Source: Caballeronia peredens (lineage in GTDB: Bacteria; Pseudomonadota; Gammaproteobacteria; Burkholderiales; Burkholderiaceae). From it: 64,000 nucleotides of DNA. Position numbers and translations under genes: made by a program. Under the pieces are notes generated by a model, which was given only the letters and a program-made list of their open reading frames with translations, had not been told where the DNA came from and did no database searches. This document shows positions 52,761 to 61,772 of this stretch, in pieces. The stretch covers positions 62,001-126,000 of the forward strand of contig FCOH02000016.1 of NCBI GenBank assembly GCA_001544595.2, given 5' to 3'. The first letter of the stretch is position 1. Every line of letters starts with the position of its first letter.

Positions 52761-52977
52761 GGCTCGTGGGTCTCTGGCATTCGACGCAGGCGCCGCTTGC
52801 TGCCGCTGATGGCGGCGGGACGGTGCGCTGCATCGGTCATTGGTCAAAGCATGCCCCCGTTGGGAGACATTCGCGTGTCCGCGTCCGCACACACGGCTGG
52901 AAACCGCCTGAAAACGCCGCCTGGACGTTGCTGCGCACGCACGTTTCGACGCGTGCGCGCAACACCGGCGATGCAAA

Positions 52978-54081
52978 TCAGCGATGCGCGAGCAGCATGC
53001 CGCGCAAGTCGCCGAAAACCTGCTCGGCGGAGAGTTCGCGAAGGCAGTTCAGATGGCCGAGCGGACACTCGCGGGCAAAGCACGGACTGCATTCAAGGTG
53101 CAGCCATTGTACCTTTGCGAGATCGGACAAGGGCGGCGTGTGGCGCGGATCGGTCGAGCCGTAGACCGCGACTAGCGGCCGGCGCGAGGCCGCCGCGACG
53201 TGCATCAGGCCGGAATCGTTCGTGACGACCGCGCTCGCCCGCGAAATCAGCGCGCATGCCTCGCCGAGCGAGGTCTGGCCGCACAGGTTGCGCACGTTCG
53301 GGGCGCGCTCGGCGATGGCCTGCGCGATCGGCGCATCTTTCTTCGAACCGAGCGCGATGATGCGCGCGTACGGAAACGACTGCGCGATGAACTGCGCGAG
53401 CGACGCGAAATGTTCCGGCGGCCAGCGCTTGGCCGGGCCGTACTCGGCGCCCGGACAAAACACGACGAGCGGCGCGCGCGTGTCGAGATTGAAGCGCGTC
53501 GAGACGCGCGCCGCCTCGTTGGGATCGGCGTCCAGGCGCGGCACCGGCAGCGTGGGCGCGTCGGACGGCGCGGCTTCGGTGGATCCGGCGGATTCGCCGT
53601 TCGCGGCGTGTCCCTGCGCGAATTTGTCGATGAACGGCAGCTTCGCGCCCGGCGTGTAGGCGAGGGCGGCGTAGCGGGCGGTCATCGGCGGACGCTCGGT
53701 CTTCGGCGGATTCGCGTGGCGCACGTTGAGCAGCCCGTAGCGGCTCTCGCCCGTGTAGCCGATGCGCAGGTTGATGCCCGCCATCCACGGAATCAGCGCG
53801 GATTTCACGGAGTTGGGCAGCACGTAGGCGGCGTCGTAGCCGACATCGCGCAAGTCGCTCGCGAGCTGCCAGCGGCGCAGCAACTGCAGCTTGCCGTGGG
53901 CCAGGTCCGTGGCGTAGACGTCGCGGATCTCCGGCATGCGTTCGAGCACGGGCGCAACCCACGCGGGCGCGACGGCGTCGATCGCGATGCGCGGATGCAT
54001 CTTCCTCAGAAGCGTGAAGAGCGGCTGCGCCATCAATGCGTCACCGATCCAGTTCGGTGCTATAACCAGCGCGCGGCGCAT
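52978..54081 (-). CDS. waaF: lipopolysaccharide heptosyltransferase II WaaF
   Basis: A 367-residue GT9 family enzyme that adds the second L-glycero-D-manno-heptose to the inner core on the cytoplasmic side. RRALVIAPNWIGDALMAQPLFTLL, the DVGYDAAYVLPNSVKSALIPWMAGI segment, FCPGAEYGPAKRWPPEHFASLA and VVTNDSGLMHVAAASRRPLVAVYGSTDP are diagnostic. An inserted Gly/Ser/Ala stretch (about 155-175) makes it slightly longer than the E. coli protein. It follows the zinc-finger gene by 220 nt in the same direction, and no other waa gene lies nearby. Confidence 0.95.
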   Translation of the reverse strand: MRRALVIAPNWIGDALMAQPLFTLLRKMHPRIAIDAVAPAWVAPVLERMPEIRDVYATDLAHGKLQLLRRWQLASDLRDVGYDAAYVLPNSVKSALIPWMAGINLRIGYTGESRYGLLNVRHANPPKTERPPMTARYAALAYTPGAKLPFIDKFAQGHAANGESAGSTEAAPSDAPTLPVPRLDADPNEAARVSTRFNLDTRAPLVVFCPGAEYGPAKRWPPEHFASLAQFIAQSFPYARIIALGSKKDAPIAQAIAERAPNVRNLCGQTSLGEACALISRASAVVTNDSGLMHVAAASRRPLVAVYGSTDPRHTPPLSDLAKVQWLHLECSPCFARECPLGHLNCLRELSAEQVFGDLRGMLLAHR

Positions 54082-54301
54082 CTGTCGTTATCCGATCTCA
54101 AAAATGAAACGCGGCTCGCCGTCTTGGGGCGAGTCGTCGGTTGTCGTGGGTTTCGATGGCTCCGGCCATTCGGCGACGGCGCCGGAGCGCGAGCACATGC
54201 GGCGGACAAGCCGCCGCGCCGATGCGCCGCGCCGCGCGGACGAACGGGTCGCCGCTGCGCGGGCGCCCGGCGCGTGCCTCGCGACGTGACGCGCGGCGTG
54301 C

Positions 54302-54499
54302 TCAGTGACCGGCCTTGAGCACTTCGCCGTCTTTCAGCTTGTAGCGCGTGCCGCAGTACGGGCAGCGCGCTTCGCCGTGCGTGACGTCGATGAAGACGCG
54401 CGGATGCGTGCTCCAGCGCTGCATTTTCGGGTTCGGGCAGAAAGCGGGCAGATCCTTGGCCAGCAGTTCCACCAGCGGCATTTCCTTCAAGTCGCTCAT
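54302..54499 (-). CDS. zinc-finger CHCC-type protein
   Basis: A 65-residue protein with the zinc-binding pattern CPNPKMQRWSTHP (Cys and His) and ARCPYCGTRYKL (Cys-x2-Cys). This matches the CHCC zinc-finger family related to the NDUFS6 subunit of complex I. A zinc-binding accessory role is likely, the partner is not known. It starts 66 nt after ilvE and probably shares its transcript, an arrangement common in Burkholderiaceae. Confidence 0.88.
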   Translation of the reverse strand: MSDLKEMPLVELLAKDLPAFCPNPKMQRWSTHPRVFIDVTHGEARCPYCGTRYKLKDGEVLKAGH

Positions 54500-54565
54500 T
54501 GCTATCTCTTTTCCTGATGTGCGGCGGGCGGCGGGCGTTCGGCCCGCCGTGTTGCATGCGATCGG

Positions 54566-55486
54566 TCAGACCTTCGCGAGCCAGCTCGCGTACTTTTCGT
54601 TCTTGCCGCCGACGGCGTCGAAGAACGCGCTTTGCAGCTTTTCCGTGATCGGTCCGCGCTTGCCCGCGCCGATGGTGCGGTTGTCGAGCTCGCGGATCGG
54701 CGTGACTTCGGCGGCGGTGCCGGTGAAGAACGCTTCGTCGCAGGTGTAGACCTCGTCGCGGGTGATGCGCTTCTCGATGACCGGAATGCCGAAGTCGCGC
54801 GCGAGCGTGATGACCGTGTCGCGCGTGATGCCGTCGAGGCAGGAGGCCAGATCCGGCGTGTAGATCTTGCCGTTGTTCACGAGGAAGAAGTTCTCGCCGG
54901 AGCCCTCGGACACGTAGCCGTCCACATCGAGCAGCAGGGCTTCGTCGTAACCGTCGGCGACGGCTTCCTGATTCGCGAGGATCGAGTTGACGTACCAGCC
55001 GGACGCCTTCGCGCGGACCATCGACACGTTCACGTGATGGCGCGAGAACGACGACGTCTTCACACGGATGCCCTTGGCCAGGCCGTCTTCGCCGAGATAC
55101 GCGCCCCACGGCCACGCCGCGATGGCCACGTGGATGGTGTTGCCCTTCGCCGAGACGCCGAGCTTTTCCGAACCGACCCAGATGATCGGACGGATATAGC
55201 AGGATTCCAGCTTGTTCTCGCGCACGACTTCGAGTTGCGCGGCTTCGAGCGTCGCCTGATCGAAGGGGACTTCCATCTGGAAGATCTTCGCCGAGTTGAG
55301 CAGGCGCTTCGTGTGTTCCTTCAGGCGGAAGATGGCCGTGCCCTGCGCGGTCTTGTACGCGCGCACGCCTTCGAATACGCCCATGCCGTAGTGCAACGTG
55401 TGGGTCAGAACGTGGATCTTGGCATCACGCCAGTCGATCAGCTTGCCATCCATCCAGATCTTGCCGTCGCGGTCGGCCATTGACAT
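54566..55486 (-). CDS. ilvE: branched-chain amino acid aminotransferase IlvE
   Basis: A 306-residue fold-type IV PLP enzyme converting Leu, Ile and Val to their keto acids and back. IWMDGKLIDWRDAKIHVLTHTLHYGMGVFEGVRAY is the N-terminal signature, Lys160 (RAKASGWYVNS) the PLP base, DEALLLDVDGYVSEGSGENFFLV and the ITRDTVITLARDFGI and DEVYTCDEAFFTGTAAEVTPI segments complete it. Full length. ATG 55486 is the chosen start. It leads the unit with the CHCC gene. Confidence 0.96.
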   Translation of the reverse strand: MSMADRDGKIWMDGKLIDWRDAKIHVLTHTLHYGMGVFEGVRAYKTAQGTAIFRLKEHTKRLLNSAKIFQMEVPFDQATLEAAQLEVVRENKLESCYIRPIIWVGSEKLGVSAKGNTIHVAIAAWPWGAYLGEDGLAKGIRVKTSSFSRHHVNVSMVRAKASGWYVNSILANQEAVADGYDEALLLDVDGYVSEGSGENFFLVNNGKIYTPDLASCLDGITRDTVITLARDFGIPVIEKRITRDEVYTCDEAFFTGTAAEVTPIRELDNRTIGAGKRGPITEKLQSAFFDAVGGKNEKYASWLAKV

Positions 55487-55678
55487 ACGGTTCTCCTAGC
55501 TGTCTCGTTCAAGTGAGTTCGGGGCGAGCCGCCCGGGTTCGCGGGGCGGCGGCTTGCGCGCGGCGCGTGCACGAATTGCTGCCGTGGGCACGCGCGGCCG
55601 GAGCGCAAAGGCGGCGAAAGTCCGTCATTTTAGCGTCTTTTCGCGACGAAACCGATCTTGGAGCGCCTTTCACGACGC

Positions 55679-55684
55679 TATAAT
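55679..55684 (+). promoter_or_regulatory. azlCD promoter -10 box
   Basis: A perfect TATAAT, with TTGGAG (55658-55663) as a partial -35 at 15 bp or TCTTGG at 17 bp. It lies 39 nt before the GTG start of azlC. Confidence 0.65.
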
Positions 55685-55722
55685 TTGCCTTTCGCCGTTC
55701 GCTGAATTGGCGGAGGGAAACG

Positions 55723-56622
55723 GTGAAGACCGCCATTCCCGAATTTTTACCGATTCATCGCGCGATCATTGCGCAATCGATCGAGGCCGTGCGGTGGCTC
55801 GCTGCCCGAATCGTTATCCTGGCCTCGTATCCGCTCATGCTCGACCGGCTGTCCGACACGAATCGCCGCGCCTTTTTCGAGGGCGTGCGCACGTTCTCTC
55901 CCGCCGTTCTGGCGACTTTCTCCTGGGGGCTCGTCACCGGCATCGCGATGACGAAGTCCGTGCTCACCGTGCCGCAGGCGCTCGGCATGTCGTTTCTGGT
56001 GTACGCCGGGTCGTCGCAGCTGGCGGTGCTGCCGCTGTTCGCCGCGAAACTGCCGCTCTGGACCATTCTCCTCACCGCCGCGATGGTCAACCTGCGCTTC
56101 GTGATCTTCAGCGCGGGCCTCGCGCCGCATTTTTCCTATTTGCCGCTGAAGCGGCGCCTGCTGCTCGGCTATTTCAACGGCGACATCATCTATCTGATGT
56201 TTTCGAAGCGGAATTTCGCGACCGGCCCGCAGCCCGGCAAGGAAGCGTTCTTCTGGGGACTCGCCGTGTCGAGCTGGAGTTCGTGGCAGGTTTCGTCGGT
56301 CATCGGGATTCTGCTCGCGAGCCTGATTCCCGATAACTGGGGGCTCGAACTCGCCGGCACGCTCGCGCTGATCCCGCTCATCGTTTCGGCCGTCGCGACG
56401 CGCTCCACGCTCGCGGCGGTGGCGGTCGCGAGCGTCGTCGCGCTGCTGGCGTTCGATCTGCCGTATCGCTTCGGCCTGCCTCTGTCGGTGTTCGCGGCGC
56501 TCGTCGCGGGCACGCTCGCCGATGTGATCGCGGAGCGCGCGCGGCCGCAGCGCGCCGCACCGGACACAATGACCGAGCCCGGCGCGAAGCCCGAGTCCGA
56601 CGCCACGAGGACCACCCGATGA
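55723..56622 (+). CDS. azlC: AzlC family branched-chain amino acid exporter subunit
   Basis: A 299-residue inner-membrane protein, the large subunit of the AzlCD (BrnFE-type) branched-chain amino acid exporter. FSPAVLATFSWGLVTGIAMTKSVLTVPQALGMSFLVYAGSSQLAVLPL and LTAAMVNLRFVIFSAGLAPHF are the AzlC signature. It starts with GTG 55723, well placed after GGAGGG, and has a longer than usual N-terminus before the first family helix. It overlaps azlD by 4 nt (ATGA). The neighbour ilvE acts on the same amino acids. Confidence 0.9.
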   Translation: MKTAIPEFLPIHRAIIAQSIEAVRWLAARIVILASYPLMLDRLSDTNRRAFFEGVRTFSPAVLATFSWGLVTGIAMTKSVLTVPQALGMSFLVYAGSSQLAVLPLFAAKLPLWTILLTAAMVNLRFVIFSAGLAPHFSYLPLKRRLLLGYFNGDIIYLMFSKRNFATGPQPGKEAFFWGLAVSSWSSWQVSSVIGILLASLIPDNWGLELAGTLALIPLIVSAVATRSTLAAVAVASVVALLAFDLPYRFGLPLSVFAALVAGTLADVIAERARPQRAAPDTMTEPGAKPESDATRTTR

Positions 56623-56942
56623 GCGCGCTGCACGTCTGGCTGGCACTCCTCGGCATGGGGCTCGTCACGGCGGTGACGCGCGCGCTGTTTCTGATCGGCG
56701 GCGAGCGCATGGTGCTGCCGCCGCGGGTGCAGCGCGTGCTGCGCTACGCGCCGGCGGCGGCGCTCGCGGCCGTCGTCGTGCCCGATCTGCTGCAAACGCC
56801 GGCGGGCCTGTCGCTCGCGCTGTCGAATCACGCGCTGTGGGCGTCGGCGGCGGGGCTCGCGTACTACCTGTGGCGCCGCGGCATGATGGGCACGATCGCC
56901 GTCGGCATGATCGTCTTCACGTTGCTGCGGCTCGCGGCGTGA
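56619..56942 (+). CDS. azlD: AzlD family small exporter subunit
   Basis: A 107-residue membrane protein with four helices, starting MSALHVWLALLGMGLVTAVTRALFLIGG, with LPPRVQRVLRYAPAAALAAVVVPDLL, the AzlD mark. It is the small partner of AzlC in export of branched-chain amino acids, made coupled with it by the ATGA overlap. Confidence 0.9.
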   Translation: MSALHVWLALLGMGLVTAVTRALFLIGGERMVLPPRVQRVLRYAPAAALAAVVVPDLLQTPAGLSLALSNHALWASAAGLAYYLWRRGMMGTIAVGMIVFTLLRLAA

Positions 56943-57387
56943 GCGAAACGCGCGCGCCGGCAAAAGCGCGCCAAATACGCGTCATCATCGATTGCCCGCT
57001 AAAAGCGCGAGGGGCGATCGGTTAAAATGACGGTCTTTCCTGGCAGTGAGGGGTCGAAAGTGTGTCCGGCAGTCACCGCGCTACGGTTTTTCAACCCGCC
57101 GTCTCCGGTCGCGCTCATGCTTGCGCCCGTGGCCGAACCGGCGCCTTCGGCTGCGCTGTCGCGTCGGCGCGCCGCTGCCGCGTGCGGCGCGCAGCACCGG
57201 AATGCTCTGCCCGAACCCTTTCTCCCGCTTGCGCGCCGCGCGTTCTTCACGGCGCGGCCTTCGCCTCCAGCCTGATCCGCGCCTGGTGCCGTCCTGCCCG
57301 ACGGCCGCCAGGCGCGGCGACTCCACGAACCGGCCGGCCCCCACCGGTCATCTCGCCCGAACCGCTTCTCTACCTACGTTGACTCCC
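56943..57387. other. long pgk leader region
   Basis: About 445 bases between azlD and pgk. A TAAAAT box at 57023-57028 sits near its start, so a leader of about 350 nt is likely. It is GC-rich with no gene I can support. I find no known riboswitch pattern by eye. Confidence 0.45.
57023..57028 (+). promoter_or_regulatory. TAAAAT -10-like box of pgk
   Basis: TAAAAT in a short AT patch 360 nt before the pgk ATG. No -35 of quality at the right spacing is found, so the call rests on the hexamer and its repetition elsewhere in the window. Confidence 0.4.
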
Positions 57388-58584
57388 ATGACGAAAGTAC
57401 TGCGTTTCACCGATCTGATCGCCGAAGGCAAAGTCTCCGGCAAGCGTGTGTTCATCCGCGCGGATCTCAACGTGCCGCAAGACGATGCCGGCAACATCAC
57501 CGAAGATACGCGCGTGCGCGCATCGGTCCCGGCGATTCGGGCGGCGCTCGACGCGGGCGCGGCCGTGATGGTCACGTCCCATCTGGGCCGTCCGACCGAA
57601 GGCCAGTTCAAGCCGGAAGACTCGCTCGCGCCGGTCGCGAAACGTCTGTCGGAACTGCTCGGGCGCGACGTGCCGCTGGTCGCCGACTGGGTCGACGGCG
57701 TGAACGTGCAGCCGGGCAACGTCGTGCTGCTCGAAAACTGCCGCTGCAACAAGGGCGAAAAGAAGAACGACGACGGCCTCGCGCAGAAGCTCGCGAAGCT
57801 CTGCGACGTCTACGTCAACGACGCGTTCGGCACCGCGCACCGCGCCGAAGCCACGACGCACGGCATCGCGAAGTACGCGCCGGTCGCGTGCGCCGGCCCG
57901 CTGCTGGCCGCCGAACTCGACGCGCTCGGCAAGGCGCTCGGCAACCCGAAGCGGCCGCTCGTCGCGATCGTCGCGGGCTCGAAGGTGTCGACCAAGCTCA
58001 CCATTCTCAAGTCGCTGGCCGAGAAGGTCGATCAGCTGATCGTCGGTGGCGGCATCGCGAATACGTTCATGCTGGCGTCCGGTCTCAAGATCGGCAAGTC
58101 GCTCGCGGAAGCCGATCTCGTCGGCGAGGCCAAGGAAATCATCGAGCAGGCACGCACGCGCGGCGCATCGGTGCCGATTCCGAGCGATGTCGTCACGGCG
58201 AAGGAATTCGCCCCGACCGCGAAGGCGGAAATCAAGCCCGTCGCGGATGTGGCGGACGACGACCTGATCCTCGACATCGGCCCGGACACGGCAAAGGCGC
58301 TCGCCGCGCAACTCGAAACGGCCGGCACGATCGTGTGGAACGGCCCGGTCGGCGTGTTCGAGTTCGACCAGTTCGGCAACGGCACGAAGACGCTCGCGCA
58401 GGCGATCGCCAGTTCGTCGGCGTTCTCGATCGCGGGCGGCGGCGACACGCTCGCGGCCATCGCGAAGTACAACATCGCCGACAAGGTGAGCTACATCTCC
58501 ACCGGCGGCGGCGCGTTCCTCGAATTCCTGGAGGGCAAGACGCTGCCGGCGGTCGAAGTGCTCGAATCGCGCGCCGGAGCCTGA
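57388..58584 (+). CDS. pgk: phosphoglycerate kinase Pgk
   Basis: A 398-residue glycolytic kinase that turns 1,3-bisphosphoglycerate into 3-phosphoglycerate with formation of ATP. KRVFIRADLNVPQDDAGNITEDTRVRASVPAI (substrate Arg, Asp and Asn), SHLGRPTEG, ENCRCNKGEKKND, VNDAFGTAHRAEATT, VAIVAGSKVSTKL and NGPVGVFEFDQFGNGT, then GGGDTLAAI are all in place. ATG 57388 is the family start. The frame is open upstream but not protein-like. It heads the glycolytic set pgk-pyk-fba. Confidence 0.97.
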   Translation: MTKVLRFTDLIAEGKVSGKRVFIRADLNVPQDDAGNITEDTRVRASVPAIRAALDAGAAVMVTSHLGRPTEGQFKPEDSLAPVAKRLSELLGRDVPLVADWVDGVNVQPGNVVLLENCRCNKGEKKNDDGLAQKLAKLCDVYVNDAFGTAHRAEATTHGIAKYAPVACAGPLLAAELDALGKALGNPKRPLVAIVAGSKVSTKLTILKSLAEKVDQLIVGGGIANTFMLASGLKIGKSLAEADLVGEAKEIIEQARTRGASVPIPSDVVTAKEFAPTAKAEIKPVADVADDDLILDIGPDTAKALAAQLETAGTIVWNGPVGVFEFDQFGNGTKTLAQAIASSSAFSIAGGGDTLAAIAKYNIADKVSYISTGGGAFLEFLEGKTLPAVEVLESRAGA

Positions 58585-58933
58585 GGCGTTGGCGGCCCGA
58601 GACAATCCGGCGAAGGCAGCAAAGAAGGGCGCGCAAGCAGCCGGCAGCGCGCAGAACGATGTGACGCAAGACGCGATCGATGCCGCCGCCGAGGCGGCAT
58701 TGGTGATCGCGGCGGCGGCACAACCGGATCAGGCAGCACCCGAGGGCGAAGCGGCACTTCCGCACACGCCTCCGGTCATCATCGGCGGCGTGCCCGCCCA
58801 TGCCCTGAAAGACATCGACAAAGCGACGCCGGCACGAACCGGCGCGCGCGCGCAGGCGGTGAGCAACACCTCATCGCAAGCGCAACGTGCTCGCAGCGTT
58901 GTTACGGGCGATCCTACTGAGACGAGGAATTCC
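58585..58933 (+). other. open stretch between pgk and pyk, in frame with pyk
   Basis: 349 bases with no stop in the pyk frame. A TTG at 58589 would start a 115-residue Ala-rich, disordered-looking extension fused to pyruvate kinase. Codon use in the first half looks coding. I annotate pyk from its own ATG and leave this open. Confidence 0.45.
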
Positions 58934-60370
58934 ATGCATCGCGCTACAAAGATTGTTGCCACCATCGGCCCGGCTTCCACGAGCCCCGACATCCTGCTGC
59001 AAATGTTGCAGGCGGGCCTCGACGTCGTACGCTTCAACTTCTCGCACGGCACCGCCGACGACCACCGCCAGCGCGCCGAAATCGTCCGCGAGGCGGCGCG
59101 CCAGGTCGGCCGCGAAGTCGCGATCATGGCGGACCTGCAAGGCCCGAAGATCCGCGTCGGCAAGTTCGAGAACAACAAGACGATGCTCGTCGCGGGCAAC
59201 CCGTTCATCCTCGACGCCAACTGCCCGCTCGGCAACAACGAACGCTGCGGCCTCGATTACAAGGATCTGCCGCGCGACCTGCGCGCGGGCGACGTGCTGC
59301 TGCTCAACGACGGCCTGATCGTGCTGGACGTCACGCGCGTGATCGGCGAGGAAATCCACACCATCGTGAAGGTCGGCGGCGAGCTGTCCAATAACAAGGG
59401 CATCAACCGCCAGGGCGGCGGCCTGACTGCGCCCGCGCTGACCGAGAAGGACATGGAGGACATCAAGACGGCGATGTCGCTCGGCGCGGACTTCGTCGCG
59501 GTGTCGTTCCCGAAGAACGCGACCGACATGGAAATGGCGCGGCAACTGGCGAACATCGCGGGCGCGCCGTACGGCATCAAGCCGAAGATGATCGCGAAGA
59601 TCGAGCGCGCCGAAGCCATTCCGGCGCTGCAGGGCATTCTCGACGCATCCGACGGCATCATGGTCGCGCGCGGCGATCTCGCGGTGGAAGTGGGCAACGC
59701 GGCGGTGCCGGCGCTGCAAAAGCGCATGATCCGCATGGCGCGCGAGTCGAACAAGCTCGTGATCACCGCCACGCAGATGATGGAATCGATGATCCACGCG
59801 CCCGTGCCGACGCGCGCGGAAGTGTCGGACGTAGCGAACGCCGTGCTCGACGGCACCGACGCCGTGATGCTTTCCGCCGAAACCGCCGCGGGCAAGTATC
59901 CGGTGACGACCATCGAGACGATGGCCGCCATCTGCGTCGAGGCCGAGAAGTCGGAAGAGTCGCAGCTCGACCGCGATTTTCTGGACCGCACGTTCACGCG
60001 CATCGACCAGTCCATCGCGATGGGCGCGCTTTTCACCGCGTTCCATCTCGGAGCGAAAGCCGTGGTCGCGCTGACGGAATCCGGCTCGACGGCCCTGTGG
60101 ATGTCGCGTCACTGGACCCACGTGCCGATCTTCGCGCTGACGCCGCGCGTGTCGAGCGAGCGCACGATGTCGCTGTACCGCAACGTGACGCCGCTGCACG
60201 TCGACACCAACATGGACCGCGACGCCGCGCTGAATCAGGCGCTCGAAGTGGTCGTGTCGAAGGGCTATGCGGCGCGCGGCGACATGGTCGTGCTGACCGT
60301 CGGCGAGCCGATGGGTCAGGCGGGCGGCACCAACACGCTGAAGATCGTGCGTGTCGGCGACCATATCTGA
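58934..60370 (+). CDS. pyk: pyruvate kinase Pyk
   Basis: A 478-residue glycolytic enzyme making pyruvate and ATP from phosphoenolpyruvate. MHRATKIVATIGPASTSPDILLQMLQAGLDVVRFNFSHG, IMADLQGPKIRVG, the active-site segment MIAKIERAEAIPALQGILDASDGIMVARGDLAVEVG and TATQMMESMI, then SAETAAGKYPVT mark it. The C-terminal allosteric domain (about 345-478) is present. ATG 58934 has GAGG 6 nt upstream and gives the normal length. The frame stays open for 115 codons before it. Confidence 0.96.
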   Translation: MHRATKIVATIGPASTSPDILLQMLQAGLDVVRFNFSHGTADDHRQRAEIVREAARQVGREVAIMADLQGPKIRVGKFENNKTMLVAGNPFILDANCPLGNNERCGLDYKDLPRDLRAGDVLLLNDGLIVLDVTRVIGEEIHTIVKVGGELSNNKGINRQGGGLTAPALTEKDMEDIKTAMSLGADFVAVSFPKNATDMEMARQLANIAGAPYGIKPKMIAKIERAEAIPALQGILDASDGIMVARGDLAVEVGNAAVPALQKRMIRMARESNKLVITATQMMESMIHAPVPTRAEVSDVANAVLDGTDAVMLSAETAAGKYPVTTIETMAAICVEAEKSEESQLDRDFLDRTFTRIDQSIAMGALFTAFHLGAKAVVALTESGSTALWMSRHWTHVPIFALTPRVSSERTMSLYRNVTPLHVDTNMDRDAALNQALEVVVSKGYAARGDMVVLTVGEPMGQAGGTNTLKIVRVGDHI

Positions 60371-60396
60371 CCGTCGTCAGCAATAACGAGAAAGAT

Positions 60397-60420
60397 GCGC
60401 GGTCAAGGACCGCGCGGTTT
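60397..60420 (+). terminator. terminator-like hairpin after pyk
   Basis: GCGCGGTC, loop AAG, GACCGCGC, then GGTTTGTC: an 8-bp perfect stem 27 nt past the stop, with a weak T tract. Confidence 0.55.
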
Positions 60421-60434
60421 GTCGCATTTCGCGA

Positions 60435-60463
60435 GCGCTCGCCGTGCCGGCAACGGCGAGCGC
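60435..60463. repeat. second perfect hairpin in the pyk-fba gap
   Basis: GCGCTCGCCG and CGGCGAGCGC form a 10-bp perfect stem around TGCCGGCAA. There is no T tract. It may stabilise an mRNA end or be a leader structure of fba. Confidence 0.5.
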
Positions 60464-60589
60464 CGCAACGAGCGCGCAAGACGACGCGGTGTTTCCGCGT
60501 CAGTCCATGCAACGATTAAGCCGAAAACCGCCCCAGAGCGGAATCGAGCGCGCTGCAGCTTTCGTTTCACATCACGGAGTTTCACCACA

Positions 60590-61654
60590 ATGCCTCTCGT
60601 ATCAATGCGTCAACTGCTGGACCACGCAGCCGTGCACGGTTATGCGCTCCCGGCATTCAACGTCAACAATCTGGAGCAAGTGCAGGCGATCATGTCGGCG
60701 GCGGACGAAGTGAACGCGCCCGTCATCATGCAGGCGTCCGCCGGCGCGCGTAAGTACGCGGGCGAAGCGTTCCTGCGTCATCTGATCGAAGCGGCCGTCG
60801 AGTCGTATCCGCATATTCCGGTCGTGATGCATCAGGATCACGGCCAGTCGCCGGCGGTGTGCATGGCCGCGATCCGCTCCGGCTTCACCAGCGTGATGAT
60901 GGACGGCTCGCTCGAAGCCGACGGCAAGAGCGTCGCGTCCTACGAGTACAACGTCGCCGTGTCGAAGCAGGTCGTCGAGTTCTCGCACGCGATCGGCGTG
61001 ACCGTGGAAGCCGAACTGGGCGTGCTCGGCTCGCTCGAAACCATGAAGGGCGACAAGGAAGACGGCCACGGCGCCGAAGGCACGATGACGCGCGAGCAGC
61101 TTCTGACCGACGTCGAGCAGGCCGCCGACTTCGTCAGGCAGACGCAGTGCGATGCGCTCGCCATCGCCATCGGCACGTCGCACGGCGCGTACAAGTTCTC
61201 GAAGAAGCCCACGGGCGATATCCTCGCGATCGACCGCATCCGCGAAATCCATCAGCGCATTCCGAATACGCATCTCGTGATGCACGGTTCGTCGTCGGTG
61301 CCGCAGGAATTGCTGGCCGAAATCCGCGAATTCGGCGGCGACATGAAGGAAACCTACGGCGTGCCGGTTGAAGAGATTCAGGAAGGCATCCGGCACGGCG
61401 TGCGCAAGGTGAACATCGACACCGACCTGCGTCTGGCGATCACCGGCGCGATCCGCCGCTATCTGTTCGAAAATCCGTCGAAGTTCGACCCGCGCGACTA
61501 TCTGAAGCCCGCGCGCGAGGCGGCGAAGGAAATCTGCCGTCAGCGCTACATGCAGTTCGGCTGCGAAGGCATGGCGGGCAAGATCAAGCCGGTTTCGCTC
61601 GACAAGATCGCCGCGAAGTACAAGTCCGGCGAACTCGCGCAGATCGTGAAATAA
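60590..61654 (+). CDS. fba: class II fructose-1,6-bisphosphate aldolase, Calvin-cycle subtype
   Basis: A 354-residue zinc-dependent aldolase. LLDHAAVHGYALPAFNVNNLEQVQAIM opens the barrel. VVMHQDHGQ carries a zinc-binding His, GFTSVMMDGS the next segment, VEAELGVLGSLE a conserved Glu motif, and IGTSHGAYKF and LVMHGSSSVP the remaining His residues. It cleaves fructose-1,6-bisphosphate (and works in gluconeogenesis). Length and wording match the class II subtype common in beta-proteobacteria. ATG 60590 has GGAG 10 nt upstream. Confidence 0.95.
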   Translation: MPLVSMRQLLDHAAVHGYALPAFNVNNLEQVQAIMSAADEVNAPVIMQASAGARKYAGEAFLRHLIEAAVESYPHIPVVMHQDHGQSPAVCMAAIRSGFTSVMMDGSLEADGKSVASYEYNVAVSKQVVEFSHAIGVTVEAELGVLGSLETMKGDKEDGHGAEGTMTREQLLTDVEQAADFVRQTQCDALAIAIGTSHGAYKFSKKPTGDILAIDRIREIHQRIPNTHLVMHGSSSVPQELLAEIREFGGDMKETYGVPVEEIQEGIRHGVRKVNIDTDLRLAITGAIRRYLFENPSKFDPRDYLKPAREAAKEICRQRYMQFGCEGMAGKIKPVSLDKIAAKYKSGELAQIVK

Positions 61655-61674
61655 AGCGCGGTCGATTTGTAAAG

Positions 61675-61680
61675 TAAAAT
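61675..61680 (+). promoter_or_regulatory. TAAAAT -10-like box of purC
   Basis: TAAAAT just after the fba stop, 92 nt before the purC ATG. The hairpin at 61682-61707 follows at once in the predicted leader. Confidence 0.45.
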
Positions 61681-61681
61681 C

Positions 61682-61707
61682 AACGGGTTCCGGCGACGGG
61701 ACCCGTT
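61682..61707 (+). terminator. hairpin in fba-purC gap
   Basis: AACGGGTTCC, loop GGCGAC, GGGACCCGTT: a 10-bp stem with one G-T pair, followed by CGCTTTGTTC. It may end the fba message or lie in the purC leader. Confidence 0.6.
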
Positions 61708-61772
61708 CGCTTTGTTCGCCGCTCCGGCATTCCGGGCGCGGCCACTCATCCTTTCCAGCACCTCTTCGGTAC

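Noticed and set aside
57027..57275. Small plus-strand frame in the pgk leader
   Set aside because: Its ATG overlaps the -10-like box, so it would not be on the transcript, and it shows no ribosome binding site.
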